In this document: one piece after another, positions 1 through 10,546 of the stretch
Numbering within the stretch: the stretch's first letter is position 1
Layout: every line of letters begins with the position of its first letter
The notes under the pieces: model-generated
Databases searched by the model: none
Told to the model about the DNA's origin: nothing
What the model saw: only the letters and a program-made list of their open reading frames with translations
Program-made: the position numbers and the translations under genes
Assembly (NCBI RefSeq): GCF_001427385.1
Contig: NZ_LMGJ01000001.1
Coordinates: forward strand, 248,001-312,000
Length of the DNA: 64,000 bases
Reading direction: 5' to 3'
DNA from: Mesorhizobium sp. Root157
Lineage (GTDB): Bacteria > Pseudomonadota > Alphaproteobacteria > Rhizobiales > Rhizobiaceae

Positions 1-450
1 AACTTCGCCGGCGGCGAAGGCATCCGCCGCTTCCAATGCGGCACCCAGCCGATGCTGTCGCTCAGGGCGCTGAAGGGCGCGCTCGACGTCTGGGACGGCG
101 TCGACATGCAGGCCTTGCGCCATAAGAGCATCGCGCTGACCGACCTGTTCATCGAACTGGTCGAGGCCCGCTGCGGCAAGCATGGCGTGGCTCTGGAAAC
201 CACGCGCGACAGCGAGCGCCGGGGCAGCCAGGTCTCCTTCGCCCACGCCAACGCCTATGAGGTGATGCAGGCGCTGATCGAGCGCGGCGTCATCGGCGAC
301 TTCCGCGCGCCCTCCACCATGCGCTTCGGCTTCACGCCGCTGTACACCAGCTATCGCGACGTCTGGCAGGCGGTGGCGATCCTGGAAGAGATTCTGGACA
401 GCGGCTGGTGGAAGGAGCCACGCTTCGCGGTCAGGTCAGCGGTGACGTGA
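1..450 (+). CDS. kynU: Kynureninase, C-terminal part (cut by window edge)
   Basis: The reading frame is open from base 1, so only the last 149 residues are present. Kynureninase is a PLP enzyme that splits kynurenine into anthranilate and alanine. The visible part has the fold-type I C-terminal domain features of the family: FAGGEGIRRFQCGTQP at the start, then an FRAPSTMRFGFTPLYTS stretch that matches the substrate-binding C-terminal region. The PLP lysine lies upstream of the window. It converges on the transporter/kynA operon, which fits a tryptophan-degradation cluster. Confidence 0.9.
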   Translation, partial: NFAGGEGIRRFQCGTQPMLSLRALKGALDVWDGVDMQALRHKSIALTDLFIELVEARCGKHGVALETTRDSERRGSQVSFAHANAYEVMQALIERGVIGDFRAPSTMRFGFTPLYTSYRDVWQAVAILEEILDSGWWKEPRFAVRSAVT

Positions 451-454
451 ATTC

Positions 455-475
455 CCCTCCCCCTTGCGGGGAGGG
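455..475. terminator. Stem-loop between convergent kynU and livF
   Basis: Eight perfect base pairs (455-462 with 468-475) around a 5-base loop lie just after the kynU stop and before the livF stop. There is no T-run on either strand, so it is only a candidate bidirectional terminator. GC-rich hairpins of this look are common between rhizobial genes. Confidence 0.35.
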
Positions 476-487
476 CGCCATGCATGG

Positions 488-1170
<683 letters not shown>

Positions 1171-1174
<4 letters not shown>

Positions 1175-1920
1175 GCCGCGTCTCCGAGATAGGCGCGGCG
1201 CACTTCCGGGTTGGCGCGGATTTCATCGACCGTGCCGGTGGCGATGATGCTGCCATAGACCAGCACCGAGATGCGGTCGGCCAGGGCGAAGACGGCATCC
1301 ATGTCGTGCTCGACCAAAAGGATCGGCGCTTCACTGCGCAGGGCGTCGAGGAAACCAGTCAGTCGCTTCGACCCGTCGGGGCCGAGGCCCGCCATCGGCT
1401 CGTCAAGCAGGAAAGCCTTCGGGCCGAGCGCCAACGCAATCGCCACCTCGAGTTGGCGGCGCTCGCCATGCGACAGCTCGGCGGCAGGCACACGCGCCCG
1501 ATCCTGCAGGCCGACCCGTTCCAGCATCGCCATGGCCGGCTCGGTCAGGCTCCTGTCGCCCGCCACGGGGCGAAAAAAGCGGAAGCTCGACCCTTGCCTG
1601 GCCTGCACCGCCAGCATCACGTTGCGCAGCGCCGAGAATTCCGGCGCCAGCGAAGAAATCTGAAAGCTGCGGCCGAGTCCCCGCCTGGCCCGCGCAGCCA
1701 TGTCGAGGCCGGCCATGTCCTGCCCCTGGAAGCGGATCGAGCCGCTGTCAGGCTTGAGCGAACCGGAAATCTGGTGGATCAGCGTACTTTTGCCCGCACC
1801 GTTGGGGCCGATCAGCGCATGGATTTCACCCACCCTGAGGTCGAGGCTCACCCCGTCCGTCGCCTTCAGCGCACCGAAGCTTTTGCGGATATCGGTGAGT
1901 TCGAGGATCGCGTCAGTCAT
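1171..1920 (-). CDS. livG: Branched-chain-type ABC transporter ATPase (LivG-like)
   Basis: A 249-residue ATPase when started at the ATG at 1920 (MTDAILELTD). The open frame runs 19 codons further up, but those overlap livM and look non-coding. Walker A GPNGAGKS is near residue 39, the signature is LSHGERRQ and Walker B AFLLDEP. The LivG-type insert between Walker A and signature is present. The gene overlaps livM by 8 bases and the livF-like gene by 4, a tightly coupled operon. Confidence 0.92.
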
Positions 1921-2896
1921 GGCGCGCCCTCCCCGCGACAAGGCCCAGCAGGCCACCGCGCGCGAACAGCACCACACCGAGCAGCATCAGGCCGAGGAAA
2001 AACTGCCAGCGTTCGGTGATACCGCCCAGCGCAAACTCGAACAGCACGTAGACAATGGCGCCGGCGATCGGCCCGAACAGGCGGCCCTTGCCGCCGAGGA
2101 TGATCAGCACGATCAGTTCGCCCGACATCTGCCATGACGCCATCGAAGGGCTGACGAAGCGGTTGAGGTCGGCAAACAGGGCGCCGGCAAGTCCCGTCAC
2201 CATGGCCGAAATGACGAAGGCCACCAGTTTGATGTTGAACGGGGCGATGCCGACCGCCGACAGGCGGGTGGTGTTCTGCCGCGCTGCTTCCAGTGCCGCA
2301 CCGAAGCGCGAGCCGCGCAAAAGCCAGAACAGGCAGACCGCCGCCGCCAGCACGCCAAGGCAGACGAGGAAATAGGGAAGGGGCTGGGCCGTGTTCACGC
2401 CGGGAAAGGTGTTGCGCACGTAGAGCGACAGCCCGTCCTCGCCGCCATAGTCGGGCCACGAGACGGCGAAGTAGTAGATCATCTGCGCGAAAGCCAGGGT
2501 GATCATGATGAAGTAGACGCCCGATGTGCGCAACGATATCGCCCCGATCGGCAAAGCGACGAGCCCGCACAGCACAACGGCAACCAGCCAGATCACCGGC
2601 ATCGAGGTGGTGGAAGGCAGGCCAAACAGCACCGTTTCGCCGTTGAAGGCGTGCGTGGCGAGAATACCGGCGACATAGCCGCCAAGACCGAAGAAGGCGG
2701 CGTGGCCGAACGACACCAGCCCGCCGAGGCCGAGCGCGATGTTGAGGCCGATAGCCGCCAGCGCCAGGATGACGATGCGCGTCGCCAGCGTGACGTAGAA
2801 CGGTTCTCCTGCCGCGACCGCCGCCAGCGGAACGCCAAGCAGCAACAGCGCAAGCACGATATTGGCGGTTTTCTCCCGCGACAGCCCGGCCATCAT
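1913..2896 (-). CDS. livM: ABC transporter permease (LivM-like)
   Basis: A 327-residue, strongly hydrophobic protein with about nine predicted membrane spans. The LivM-family motif GLGGLVSFGHAAFFGLGGY lies near residues 55-75 and an SAMVTGLAGALFA stretch further on. It pairs with the LivH-like permease to form the membrane channel. Two adjacent ATGs (2896 and 2893) could start it; the 4-base overlap with livH favours coupling. Confidence 0.92.
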   Translation of the reverse strand: MMAGLSREKTANIVLALLLLGVPLAAVAAGEPFYVTLATRIVILALAAIGLNIALGLGGLVSFGHAAFFGLGGYVAGILATHAFNGETVLFGLPSTTSMPVIWLVAVVLCGLVALPIGAISLRTSGVYFIMITLAFAQMIYYFAVSWPDYGGEDGLSLYVRNTFPGVNTAQPLPYFLVCLGVLAAAVCLFWLLRGSRFGAALEAARQNTTRLSAVGIAPFNIKLVAFVISAMVTGLAGALFADLNRFVSPSMASWQMSGELIVLIILGGKGRLFGPIAGAIVYVLFEFALGGITERWQFFLGLMLLGVVLFARGGLLGLVAGRARHD

Positions 2897-3813
2897 CCGT
2901 GCCCCGCGAAAAGGCCGCGCGGCTTGAACGCCAGGATCATCGCCATGACGATATAGATCAGCATCGAGGCAAGGGCGGCGCCCACCATGTTGGCCTGCGA
3001 GGCGGGCAGCGCCAGCGCCAGCAGTTTCGGCAACAGGAAGCGCCCCATCGTATCGACGATGCCAACGAGGACTGCGCCGACCAGCGCGCCCTTGATCGAG
3101 CCGATGCCACCGATGACGATGACGACGAAGGCAAGGATCAGCGCCGGCTCGCCCATGCCGACCTGCACCGATTGCAGCGCGCCGACCATGGCGCCGGCAA
3201 GCCCGGCAAGGGCCGCACCTAGCGCGAAGACGACGGTGTAGAGCGTGCGGATATCGACGCCGAGCGCTGCGATCATTTCTCGGTCGGTCTCGCCGGCGCG
3301 GATGCGCATGCCGAGCCGCGTGCGCGAAATCAGGAGATAGAGGCCGATCGCAACGACAATGCCGACGCCGATGATCGCCAGCCGGTAAAGCTGGTACTGC
3401 CCGCCGCCCGGCAGCGGCACCGCGCCTTGCAGCAGCGGCGGAATGTCGAGATAGAGCGGGAACGAGCCGAAAATCCAGCGCGTGCCTTCAGACAGGATGA
3501 GGATCAGCGCGAAAGTCGCCAGCACCTGGTCGAGGTGATCGCGCTCGTATAGCCGGCGAACGATCACCACCTCCATCAATGCGCCGGCTGCCGCTGCCGC
3601 GGCAAGGCTGGCGGCAAGGCCGATCCAGAACGAGCCGGTCGCCGCCGCGACCGCCGCACAAGCGAACGCGCCGATCATGTAGAGCGAGCCGTGAGCAAGG
3701 TTGATCAGGCCCATGACGCCGAAGATCAGCGTCAGGCCGGCCGCAATCAGGAACAGCATGACGCCGAGCTGCAGTCCGTTCAGCAATTGCTCGATCAGCA
3801 GGGCAGCGGACAC
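2893..3813 (-). CDS. livH: ABC transporter permease (LivH-like)
   Basis: A 306-residue membrane protein with the LivH pattern: LQLGVMLFLIAAGLTLIFGV near the N-terminus, then INLAHGSLYMIGAF. The codon at 3813 is GTG, so it begins with a GTG start. A stem-loop separates it from the substrate-binding protein gene upstream, the common layout where the binding protein is made in excess over the membrane parts. Confidence 0.92.
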   Translation of the reverse strand: MSAALLIEQLLNGLQLGVMLFLIAAGLTLIFGVMGLINLAHGSLYMIGAFACAAVAAATGSFWIGLAASLAAAAAAGALMEVVIVRRLYERDHLDQVLATFALILILSEGTRWIFGSFPLYLDIPPLLQGAVPLPGGGQYQLYRLAIIGVGIVVAIGLYLLISRTRLGMRIRAGETDREMIAALGVDIRTLYTVVFALGAALAGLAGAMVGALQSVQVGMGEPALILAFVVIVIGGIGSIKGALVGAVLVGIVDTMGRFLLPKLLALALPASQANMVGAALASMLIYIVMAMILAFKPRGLFAGHG

Positions 3814-3877
3814 AAAGCTGGTTCCCGGTCAGATTTTTGATGGAAGGATGAGGGCAAGCCGCACGGCATACCCAAAG

Positions 3878-3910
3878 ATGCAAGCAGCCCCCGACAGGGA
3901 CTGCTTGCAT
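3878..3910 (-). other. Intercistronic hairpin between binding-protein and permease genes
   Basis: A perfect 10-bp stem (3878-3887 with 3901-3910, ATGCAAGCAG/CTGCTTGCAT) around a 13-base loop, directly after the substrate-binding protein stop. There is no T-run in the direction of transcription. It is best read as an mRNA-stabilising or partial-termination hairpin that lets the binding protein be made in excess, as known for many ABC operons. Confidence 0.6.
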
Positions 3911-3929
3911 TCAAAGGGCAATGCCGATG

Positions 3930-5066
3930 CTACATCTTGCACTGTTCGGCGTAGGCGTCGCCGTGCTTTTCAAAGGCGGTACCGATGATCTTGTTGGTCA
4001 ACACGTCACCTTCCTTCACCACCTCGCGAACATAGATGTTCTGGATCGGATGATTGTTGGTGTTGAAGGTGAACTCGCCACGCACCGACTGGAAATCGGC
4101 TGCCTTCAGCGCTGCGCGGAAGGCGTCCTTGTCCTTGACGCTGGCCTTGGACATTGCCGACAGGATCAGATTGGCCGTATCCCAGCTTTGCGCCGCGTAG
4201 ATCGACGGCAGGCGCTTGTATTCGGCCTGGAAGGCTTCGACGAACTTCTTGTTGGCCTCGTTGTCGAGGTCATGCGACCAGCTTGCCGAGTTCTTGACGC
4301 CGAGTGCCGCATCGCCGATCGCGGGCAGGACGTCCTGGCTGAAGGAGAAGCTCGGGCCGAGCACCGGAATGCCGACGCCCGACTGGGCATATTGCTTCAT
4401 GAAGGCGATGCCCATGCCGCCGGGCAGGAAGAAGAACACCGAATCCGCGCCCGAAGCACGGATTTGCGCGATCTCGGCTGCGTAGTCGGTCTGGCCGACC
4501 TGCGTGTAGAGTTCGCCGGCCAGTTCGCCCTTGTAGTAGCGCTTGAAGCCGGTCAGCGAGTCCTTGCCGGCCGGATAGTTGGGGGCGAGGATGAAGGTCT
4601 TCTTGTAGTCCTTGTTGGCGTACTGCCCCATCGCCTCGTGGAAATTGTCGTTCTGGTAGGCGACGTTGAAATAGTTCTTGTTGCAGTTGGCGCCGGCGAG
4701 AGCCGAAGGGCCGGCATTGGGCGACAGGTAGATGACGTCCTGCGCCACCGTGTTCGGCACGACGGCCATGGCGAGGTTGGACCAGATGATGCCGGTCATC
4801 AGGTCGACCTTGTCGCTCTGGATCATCTTTTCGGCGATCTGCACGGCCAGTTCCGGCTTCTGGGCATCGTCTTCGACGATGAGTTCGACGTCGGTGTTGC
4901 CGGACTGCTTCATCGCCAGTGTGAAGGCGTCGCGCATGTCGACGCCAAGGCCGGCACCGCCGCCGGACAAAGTGGTGATGACGCCGATCTTCACCGGCTC
5001 GGCCTGGGCCAATCCCGATACCGTCAATGAAAGGCCAAGCAGGCTGGCCGCCAGAATTCCACGCAT
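3930..5066 (-). CDS. ABC transporter periplasmic substrate-binding protein
   Basis: A 378-residue protein with a clear Sec signal peptide (SLLGLSLTVSGLAQA, cleavage near residue 22). It continues as a LivK/AmiC-type type I periplasmic binding fold (KIGVITTLSGGGAGLG, then LIVEDDAQKPELAVQIAEKMI). It is the first transporter gene, followed by H, M, G and F. Family knowledge says such proteins bind amino acids or aromatic acids. The kynA/kynU neighbourhood points to tryptophan, kynurenine or a related compound, not proven by the sequence. Confidence 0.9.
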   Translation of the reverse strand: MRGILAASLLGLSLTVSGLAQAEPVKIGVITTLSGGGAGLGVDMRDAFTLAMKQSGNTDVELIVEDDAQKPELAVQIAEKMIQSDKVDLMTGIIWSNLAMAVVPNTVAQDVIYLSPNAGPSALAGANCNKNYFNVAYQNDNFHEAMGQYANKDYKKTFILAPNYPAGKDSLTGFKRYYKGELAGELYTQVGQTDYAAEIAQIRASGADSVFFFLPGGMGIAFMKQYAQSGVGIPVLGPSFSFSQDVLPAIGDAALGVKNSASWSHDLDNEANKKFVEAFQAEYKRLPSIYAAQSWDTANLILSAMSKASVKDKDAFRAALKAADFQSVRGEFTFNTNNHPIQNIYVREVVKEGDVLTNKIIGTAFEKHGDAYAEQCKM

Positions 5067-5117
5067 TTCGTTCTCCTCCTTGAGTATTCCGTTTGTCGTT
5101 TTGAGTCTGGTCTTGAC

Positions 5118-5954
5118 CTAGAGCTTGGTGCGAACTTTCCAGAGTTCCGGAAACAGTTCAACCTCAAGCATCTTTTTAAGGTAGGAAACGCCGCCGGTTC
5201 CGCCGGTTCCGCGCTTCAGGCCGATGATCCGCTCCACCGTGGTGACGTGGTTGAAGCGCCAGCGGCGGAAATAGTCCTCGAAATCGACCAGCTTTTCGGC
5301 CAGTTCGTAAAGCACCCAGTAGCGGTGCGGCTCACGGTAGATGGCCTGCCATGCGGCGAGCACCGCCTCGTTCTCGTGGCGGCTCTCGCGCCAATCGCTG
5401 CGCTCGCCATCCTCACCGATATCGAAGCCGTTGCGGCCGAGCAAAAGGATCGCCTCGTCGTAGAGCGAGGGGCGCGCAAGGATCGCTTCCAGTCTCTCCA
5501 CGGTCTCCGGCCGATGGCTGTGCGGACCCAGCATGGCGAGGTTGCGGTTGCCGGCAAGGAACTCGATGGCCCGGTACTGCCATGACTGGAAGCCCGACGA
5601 CTGGCCGAGCGACCCGCGGAACTGGGTGTATTCGCTGGGCGTCATCGTGCGCAGCACGTCCCAGGCATTGTTGAGCTGCTCCAATATGCGCGCCACGCGC
5701 GACAGCATCTTGAAGCAGGGCTGCACATCGTCCTTGCGCACGCAGTCGATGGCCGAATGCAGTTCGTGCAGCGCCAGCTTCATCCACAATTCGGAGGTCT
5801 GGTGCTGGATGATGAACAGCATCTCGTCATGCGCGGTGGAAAGCGGCTCCTGCGCGTCGAGAACCTTTTCCAGATGCAGGTAGTCGCTGTAGGACATGCG
5901 TCCCTTGAACGACATCTGCGCGCCCTCGGCGGACGGATCGTAGGCCTCGCTCAT
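5118..5954 (-). CDS. kynA: Tryptophan 2,3-dioxygenase
   Basis: A 278-residue haem dioxygenase, full length for the bacterial family, started at the ATG at 5954; the longer open frame upstream is non-coding overlap. Family motifs are visible: [47 protein letters not shown] and [22 protein letters not shown] (haem and substrate contacts). It converts tryptophan to N-formylkynurenine, the first step of the kynurenine route. It overlaps the ligase gene by 4 bases (ATGA). Confidence 0.95.
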   Translation of the reverse strand: MSEAYDPSAEGAQMSFKGRMSYSDYLHLEKVLDAQEPLSTAHDEMLFIIQHQTSELWMKLALHELHSAIDCVRKDDVQPCFKMLSRVARILEQLNNAWDVLRTMTPSEYTQFRGSLGQSSGFQSWQYRAIEFLAGNRNLAMLGPHSHRPETVERLEAILARPSLYDEAILLLGRNGFDIGEDGERSDWRESRHENEAVLAAWQAIYREPHRYWVLYELAEKLVDFEDYFRRWRFNHVTTVERIIGLKRGTGGTGGVSYLKKMLEVELFPELWKVRTKL

Positions 5955-7576
5955 TGCGTGCGCTCCACTCGCAACCGGAATCGCTGGATCTTGCCCGTCT
6001 GCGTCTTCGGCAAAGCTTCGACGAACCTGACCGAGCGCGGGTATTTGTACGGCGCGATCATGGACTTGACGTGGTCCTGCAGCCGCTTGACGGTCAAGGC
6101 GTCGCCGGCCACACCCTTGACCAGCACGACATAGGCTTCGACGATCTGGCCGCGATCCGCGTCGGGCGCGCCGATCACGGCGCATTCCACCACTTCGTCA
6201 TGGGCAAGCAAGGCGGCTTCGACCTCCGGCCCGGCGATATTGTAGCCGGCGCTGACGATCATGTCGTCGGAGCGCGCGGCGAAATGGAAGAACCCGTCTT
6301 CGTCCTGGCGGAAGGAATCGCCGGTCAGGTTCCAGCCGTCGCGGACATAGTTGCGCTGGCGATCGTCGGCCATGTAGCGGCATCCGGTCGGCCCGCGCAC
6401 CGCCAGCCTGCCGACGGTGCCGCGCGGCACTTCGTTCATGGCGTCGTCGACGACACGCGCCTCGTAGCCGCCGACAGCCTTGCCGGTCGAAGCCGGCTTC
6501 ATGTCTTCGAAGCGGTTGGAAATGAAGATGTGCAGCATCTCGGTCGCGCCGATGCCGTCGAGGATCGGCTTGCCGGTCTTGGCCACCCATTCCTCGAACA
6601 CCGGTCCCGGCAAGGTTTCGCCGGCCGAAACGGCGACCCTAAGCGACGACAGGTCGGCGCCCTCGTCCATCGCCTTCATCATCGCCCGGTAGGCGGTGGG
6701 GGCGGTGAAACTGATCGTCGCCTTATAAGTCTCGATGATCTCGATCATGTTGGGCGGCGAGGCGTTTTCCAGGAGCGTCGCGGTTGCACCGAAACGCAGT
6801 GGGAAGATCGCCAGGCCGCCGAGGCCGAAGGTGAAGGCAAGCGGCGGCGAACCGACGAACACGTCGTCGGGGGTGACGCCCAGCACTTCCCTGGCATAGC
6901 CGTCGGCGATGATGAGCAGGTCGCGGTGGAAGTGCATGGTTGCCTTCGGCACGCCGGTCGTGCCCGAGGTGAAGCCAAGCAGGGCCACGTCGTCGCGGCC
7001 GGTTTTCACCGCTTCGAAACGGACGGATTTGCTGAGCGCGATGCGGTCCAGTTCCGCATCGTGATTGGCGGTGCCGTCGAAGCCGATCACTTTGCCGAGG
7101 AATGCGCTATCCTTGGCGCAGGCGACCATCTCGTCCATCAGCCGCGTGTCGCACAGCGCCAGCCCGATCTCGGCCTTGTCGACGATCTTGGAAAGTTCGC
7201 CGGCGCGCAGCATCGGCATGGTGTTGACCACGACCGCGCCCGCCTTCGTCGCCGCCAGCCAGCAGGCGACCATCGCCGGGTTGTTGGCGGACCGGATGAG
7301 AATACGGTTGCCCGGCTTGACGCCATAGTCCTCGACCAGCGCATGCGCCAGCCGGTTGGTCCAGTCGGACAGCTCCTTGTAGGTGCGCTGGCGTCCGTTG
7401 CCGATCAGCGCGGTATGGTCGCCGAAGCCCTGGTCGACCATGCGGTCGGTCAGTTCGACCGCGGCATTGAGGTGATCGGGATACTGGAAGCCATCGAGAA
7501 GGAAGGCCGGCCACTGGTCGGCCGGCGGAAGATTGTCGCGCGTGAACGTGTCGATATGCGCCGTCGGCCCAAGCAT
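5951..7576 (-). CDS. Benzoate/2-aminobenzoate-type CoA ligase
   Basis: A 541-residue AMP-forming acyl-CoA synthetase, started at the ATG at 7576, which has a good GGAGG site upstream; the extra 40 codons in the open frame lack support. AMP-binding P-loop [15 protein letters not shown], the A8 hinge region [11 protein letters not shown] and the catalytic lysine motif [11 protein letters not shown] are all present. The first residues [17 protein letters not shown] are typical of the benzoate-CoA ligase group. Coupling to kynA suggests that it activates anthranilate from kynureninase to anthraniloyl-CoA. A weak promoter-like TTGAAA-17-CATGTT lies at 7762-7790 on this strand. Confidence 0.85.
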   Translation of the reverse strand: MLGPTAHIDTFTRDNLPPADQWPAFLLDGFQYPDHLNAAVELTDRMVDQGFGDHTALIGNGRQRTYKELSDWTNRLAHALVEDYGVKPGNRILIRSANNPAMVACWLAATKAGAVVVNTMPMLRAGELSKIVDKAEIGLALCDTRLMDEMVACAKDSAFLGKVIGFDGTANHDAELDRIALSKSVRFEAVKTGRDDVALLGFTSGTTGVPKATMHFHRDLLIIADGYAREVLGVTPDDVFVGSPPLAFTFGLGGLAIFPLRFGATATLLENASPPNMIEIIETYKATISFTAPTAYRAMMKAMDEGADLSSLRVAVSAGETLPGPVFEEWVAKTGKPILDGIGATEMLHIFISNRFEDMKPASTGKAVGGYEARVVDDAMNEVPRGTVGRLAVRGPTGCRYMADDRQRNYVRDGWNLTGDSFRQDEDGFFHFAARSDDMIVSAGYNIAGPEVEAALLAHDEVVECAVIGAPDADRGQIVEAYVVLVKGVAGDALTVKRLQDHVKSMIAPYKYPRSVRFVEALPKTQTGKIQRFRLRVERTQ

Positions 7577-7857
7577 GGCAGATTTCCTCCCTGCGACACA
7601 CGCCATGCGTCGGCCCGGCAACCGGGCCGTCCGGGAAACGTGGCGGCCTTGCTTCGACCGTGCGGCGAGCGGGCCGGCCCGAGCCTGCCGCGACACGCCG
7701 CCTTTCGCACCGAAAGGCTACAAGACACCCACGCATCGCGCCGGCATTTGTCGACGCTGAAAACATGGCACCAGCCGAAAATTATTTCAAGCCTAAAGTT
7801 TCTCGCGGGACTATATTGACACCGCGCCCGGCAGCGTCACAGCTAGGCGCAAATAGC

Positions 7858-8706
7858 ATGACCTGCCGGAGGATACCTTTGCTCACCCGCCGCATCGAGA
7901 ACTGGAGCGACGCCTATACCAACGGCGCCCACATTGCCGGCGGTGAGCGCTGGCCCGCCGCATGGGTAGAGCCGGCTCGGGCCTTCCGCGAAGCTCAAGG
8001 CAGCGACAGGGCGAGGCTTGATCTCGCTTATGGCGGCGCTGCCCGCAACCGCTTCGACCTGCTGCTGCCGCAAGCGACGCCAAAGGGCCTGGTGGTGTTC
8101 GTCCATGGCGGCTACTGGCTGGCGCTCGACAAGAGCTACTGGTCGCACCTCGCTGCCGGCCCTCTGGCCAAGGGCTATGCCGTCGCCATGCCCTCCTACA
8201 CGCTGTGCCCTGAAATCCGCATCGGCGGCATCGTCAAGGAAGTCGGCAGCGCCATCACGGCGGCTGCCGCGATGGTGCCGGGGCCGATCATGCTGACCGG
8301 GCATTCGGCCGGCGGCCATCTGGTCAGCCGCATGGCATCCGCGACTTCGCCGCTGCCCGGCACTGTCCGCGAACGCATCCGCCACGTCGTTTCGATTTCC
8401 GGCGTCCATGACCTGAGACCGCTGATGCGCACGGCAATGAACGAGAACCTGCATATCGACGAAGCCGAGGCGCTTGCGGAAAGCCCGGCCTTGTTGCGCC
8501 CCATCGAGAACATCCGCCTCACCTGCTGGGTAGGCGGGGCCGAACGGGCCGAATTCGTGCGCCAGAACGCCCTTCTGGCCAGTATCTGGACCGGGCTCGG
8601 CGCCGAGACGGCCACCGTCGTCGAACCGGACAGGCATCATTTCAGCGTCATCGACGGCCTCGCCGATCCCGCCCATGCGCTGACCCGCTGCCTGCTCGCA
8701 GAGTAA
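7858..8706 (+). CDS. Alpha/beta hydrolase, kynurenine formamidase-like
   Basis: An alpha/beta hydrolase of about 280 residues with the HGGYW oxyanion motif typical of the formamidase/carboxylesterase group, the nucleophile elbow GHSAGGH, and a late Asp/His pair (EPDRHHFSVID). It lies divergent from the kynA operon, so arylformamidase activity (N-formylkynurenine to kynurenine) is the likely role. The start is uncertain: ATG 7858, or TTG 7879 which has a better GGAGGA site 5 bases upstream. No signal peptide is seen, so it should be cytoplasmic. Confidence 0.78.
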   Translation: MTCRRIPLLTRRIENWSDAYTNGAHIAGGERWPAAWVEPARAFREAQGSDRARLDLAYGGAARNRFDLLLPQATPKGLVVFVHGGYWLALDKSYWSHLAAGPLAKGYAVAMPSYTLCPEIRIGGIVKEVGSAITAAAAMVPGPIMLTGHSAGGHLVSRMASATSPLPGTVRERIRHVVSISGVHDLRPLMRTAMNENLHIDEAEALAESPALLRPIENIRLTCWVGGAERAEFVRQNALLASIWTGLGAETATVVEPDRHHFSVIDGLADPAHALTRCLLAE

Positions 8707-8768
8707 CGATCAAAAACAGCGAATGCCTGAAGGCTCCGCCAGCCGTCCCGCAAGTCGGCTTCTTTTTT

Positions 8769-8810
8769 CAATTGCATTTATTTGCAATCAATTATACGCA
8801 ATTGATATAG
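8769..8810 (+). promoter_or_regulatory. Promoter with nested inverted repeats, probable BigR operator
   Basis: An AT-rich stretch with two nested symmetries: CAATTGC (8769-8775) facing GCAATTG (8798-8804), and ATTGCA facing TGCAAT around TTTATT. A promoter-like TTGCAA (8782-8787) with ATATAG 17 bases later overlaps it. Known BigR regulators repress their own blh operon from an AT-rich palindrome over the promoter; this is the only such site ahead of the operon. Confidence 0.5.
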
Positions 8811-8871
8811 CCTCTGCGCCCATCGGATGGCGAGACAACGGCGCAATGTGCTGAGAGGGGGAAACGGCATC

Positions 8872-9753
8872 ATGGCAGCGACGCCCGAAGTCACTGGTTT
8901 CTTCGATCCGAGAACATGGTCGGTGCAGTATGTCGTCGCCGACGCCGCGCGCAGGAAATGCGCCATCATCGACCCCGTCTACGATTTCGACGAAAAGTCC
9001 GGCCAGACGGCGTCGACCAATGCCGACCGCCTGCTCGAATTCGTCGCCGGCAAGGGCTACGAGATCGAGTGGATACTCGACACCCATCCGCATGCCGACC
9101 ACTTCTCGGCGGCGACCTACCTGAAGGAAAAGACCGGCGCGCCGACCGCCATCGGAGAAAAGATCAAGGACGTGCAGAGGCTCTGGAAGAACTTCTACAA
9201 TTGGTCCGACTTTCCTGCCGACGGCTCGCAGTGGGACCGCTTGTTTGCCGATGGCGATACCTTCAGGATCGGCGATATCGCTGGCCGCGTCATGCACTCG
9301 CCCGGCCACACGCTTGCCTCGGTGACCTATGTCATCGGCGATGCCGCCTTCGTGCATGACACATTGTTCATGCCGGACGGCGGCACGGCGCGGGCGGATT
9401 TTCCCGGCGGCAGCGCCACCGCTCTGTGGAATTCGATCCAGGCCATCCTCGCCTTGCCGGACGACACCCGCATCTTCACCGGCCACGACTACCAGCCCGG
9501 CGGCCGGCAGCCCTTGTGGGAATCGACCGTGGCCGAGCAGAAGGCCAGCAACATCCATATGGCGAAGCTGAAGACCGAGGCGGAGTTTGTCGCCGCGCGC
9601 GAGGCCAGGGACCGCACCCTGGTGATGCCGAAACTGATCCTGCATTCGCTGCAGATCAACACCAATGGCGGACGCCTGCCCGAACCGGAAGCGAACGGGA
9701 CACGCTACCTCAAGATTCCGCTCGACCTTCTCAAAGGAGCGCCGTGGGGATGA
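8872..9753 (+). CDS. blh: MBL-fold hydrolase, Blh/persulfide dioxygenase-like
   Basis: A 293-residue metallo-beta-lactamase-fold protein. The metal motif THPHADHF is near residue 67, with further ligands in SPGHTLAS, FVHDTLFMPDGGTARAD and FTGHDY. This is the ETHE1/Blh arrangement, which oxidises glutathione persulfide in sulfide detoxification. The start at 8872 is chosen for the purine-rich site before it. Its stop overlaps the bigR start (ATGA), so the two are coupled. Confidence 0.85.
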   Translation: MAATPEVTGFFDPRTWSVQYVVADAARRKCAIIDPVYDFDEKSGQTASTNADRLLEFVAGKGYEIEWILDTHPHADHFSAATYLKEKTGAPTAIGEKIKDVQRLWKNFYNWSDFPADGSQWDRLFADGDTFRIGDIAGRVMHSPGHTLASVTYVIGDAAFVHDTLFMPDGGTARADFPGGSATALWNSIQAILALPDDTRIFTGHDYQPGGRQPLWESTVAEQKASNIHMAKLKTEAEFVAAREARDRTLVMPKLILHSLQINTNGGRLPEPEANGTRYLKIPLDLLKGAPWG

Positions 9754-10118
9754 ACGCTGACAATGCCGGTGCCGAAAGACTCTCCTGCGAGGCAGCCGAC
9801 CTGAAGGCCAATGTCGAGGAGGCGTCGGCCTTCCTCAAGAAACTGTCCAACCCCGACCGCCTGCTGGTCTCCTGCGCGCTGGCCGACGGCGAGCGCTCGG
9901 TGCGCGAACTGGAAGATCTGCTCGGCATCCGCCAGCCCGGCCTTTCGCAGCAACTGGCCGAATTGCGGGAGGCAGGCCTGATCACCGGGCGCAAGGACGG
10001 CAAGCAGGTGTTCTACCAACTGGCCGATCCTCGCGTGGAAATCTTCATCGCCACCATGCACCGGCTGTTTTGCCGGCCTCGCGCGGCGGTCAAAAAGGCG
10101 GTAGAAAAGATCCCATGA
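9750..10118 (+). CDS. bigR: ArsR-family redox repressor, BigR-like
   Basis: A 122-residue winged-helix protein: LSNPDRLLVSCALADGE, then ELEDLLGIRQPGLSQQLAEL as the recognition helix region, and a wing at RKDGKQVFYQL. Two cysteines, one in LLVSC and one in MHRLFC, are placed like the pair in BigR that forms a disulfide on sulfide or persulfide exposure and releases DNA. It sits between blh and the YeeE-like genes, overlapping both by 4 and 4 bases. Confidence 0.87.
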   Translation: MNADNAGAERLSCEAADLKANVEEASAFLKKLSNPDRLLVSCALADGERSVRELEDLLGIRQPGLSQQLAELREAGLITGRKDGKQVFYQLADPRVEIFIATMHRLFCRPRAAVKKAVEKIP

Positions 10119-10546
10119 CCGAGTTCACCCCTCTTGCCTCCCTTGTCGGCGGCATGCTGATCGGCCTGTCGGCGGTGCTTTTGATGGCGCTGCATGGCCG
10201 CATCGCCGGCATGACCGGCATCCTGTCCGGTCTTGTTGCGCCAATTGCGCCTGATTGGAGCTGGCGCCTCGCCTTCCTCGCCGGTGCGGTTGCAGCGCCT
10301 GCGCTCATCACCGGTCTCGGCCGTTACACAATTCCCTTCCAGACAAACCTGCCGACGCCGTGGCTCGTCATCGGCGGACTGATCGTCGGCATCGGCGTTC
10401 ATTTCGGCTCCGGCTGCCCGTCGGGCCATGGCGTATGCGGCATTGCCCGCCTGTCGCGGCGCTCCTTCGTCGCTACCGCCGTCTTCATGGCCTCGACCGC
10501 CGTGACCGTGTTCGTCGTGCGCCATCTGCTGGGAGGGCTTTCGTGA
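10115..10546 (+). CDS. YeeE/YedE-family membrane protein, first half (PmpA-like)
   Basis: A 143-residue, four-span membrane protein with the family cysteine motif FGSGCPSGHGVCG near residue 90. YeeE-type proteins move thiosulfate or related sulfur compounds across the inner membrane, and the cysteine is the working residue. It is coupled to bigR (ATGA) and to the next half-protein, as in the known bigR-blh-pmpAB order. Confidence 0.85.
   Translation: MTEFTPLASLVGGMLIGLSAVLLMALHGRIAGMTGILSGLVAPIAPDWSWRLAFLAGAVAAPALITGLGRYTIPFQTNLPTPWLVIGGLIVGIGVHFGSGCPSGHGVCGIARLSRRSFVATAVFMASTAVTVFVVRHLLGGLS

Noticed and set aside
5954..7819. A 621-residue plus-strand open frame opposite the CoA ligase
   Set aside because: It mirrors the ligase gene, is very rich in Arg, His and Gly, and has no family features; high-GC DNA leaves such antisense frames open.
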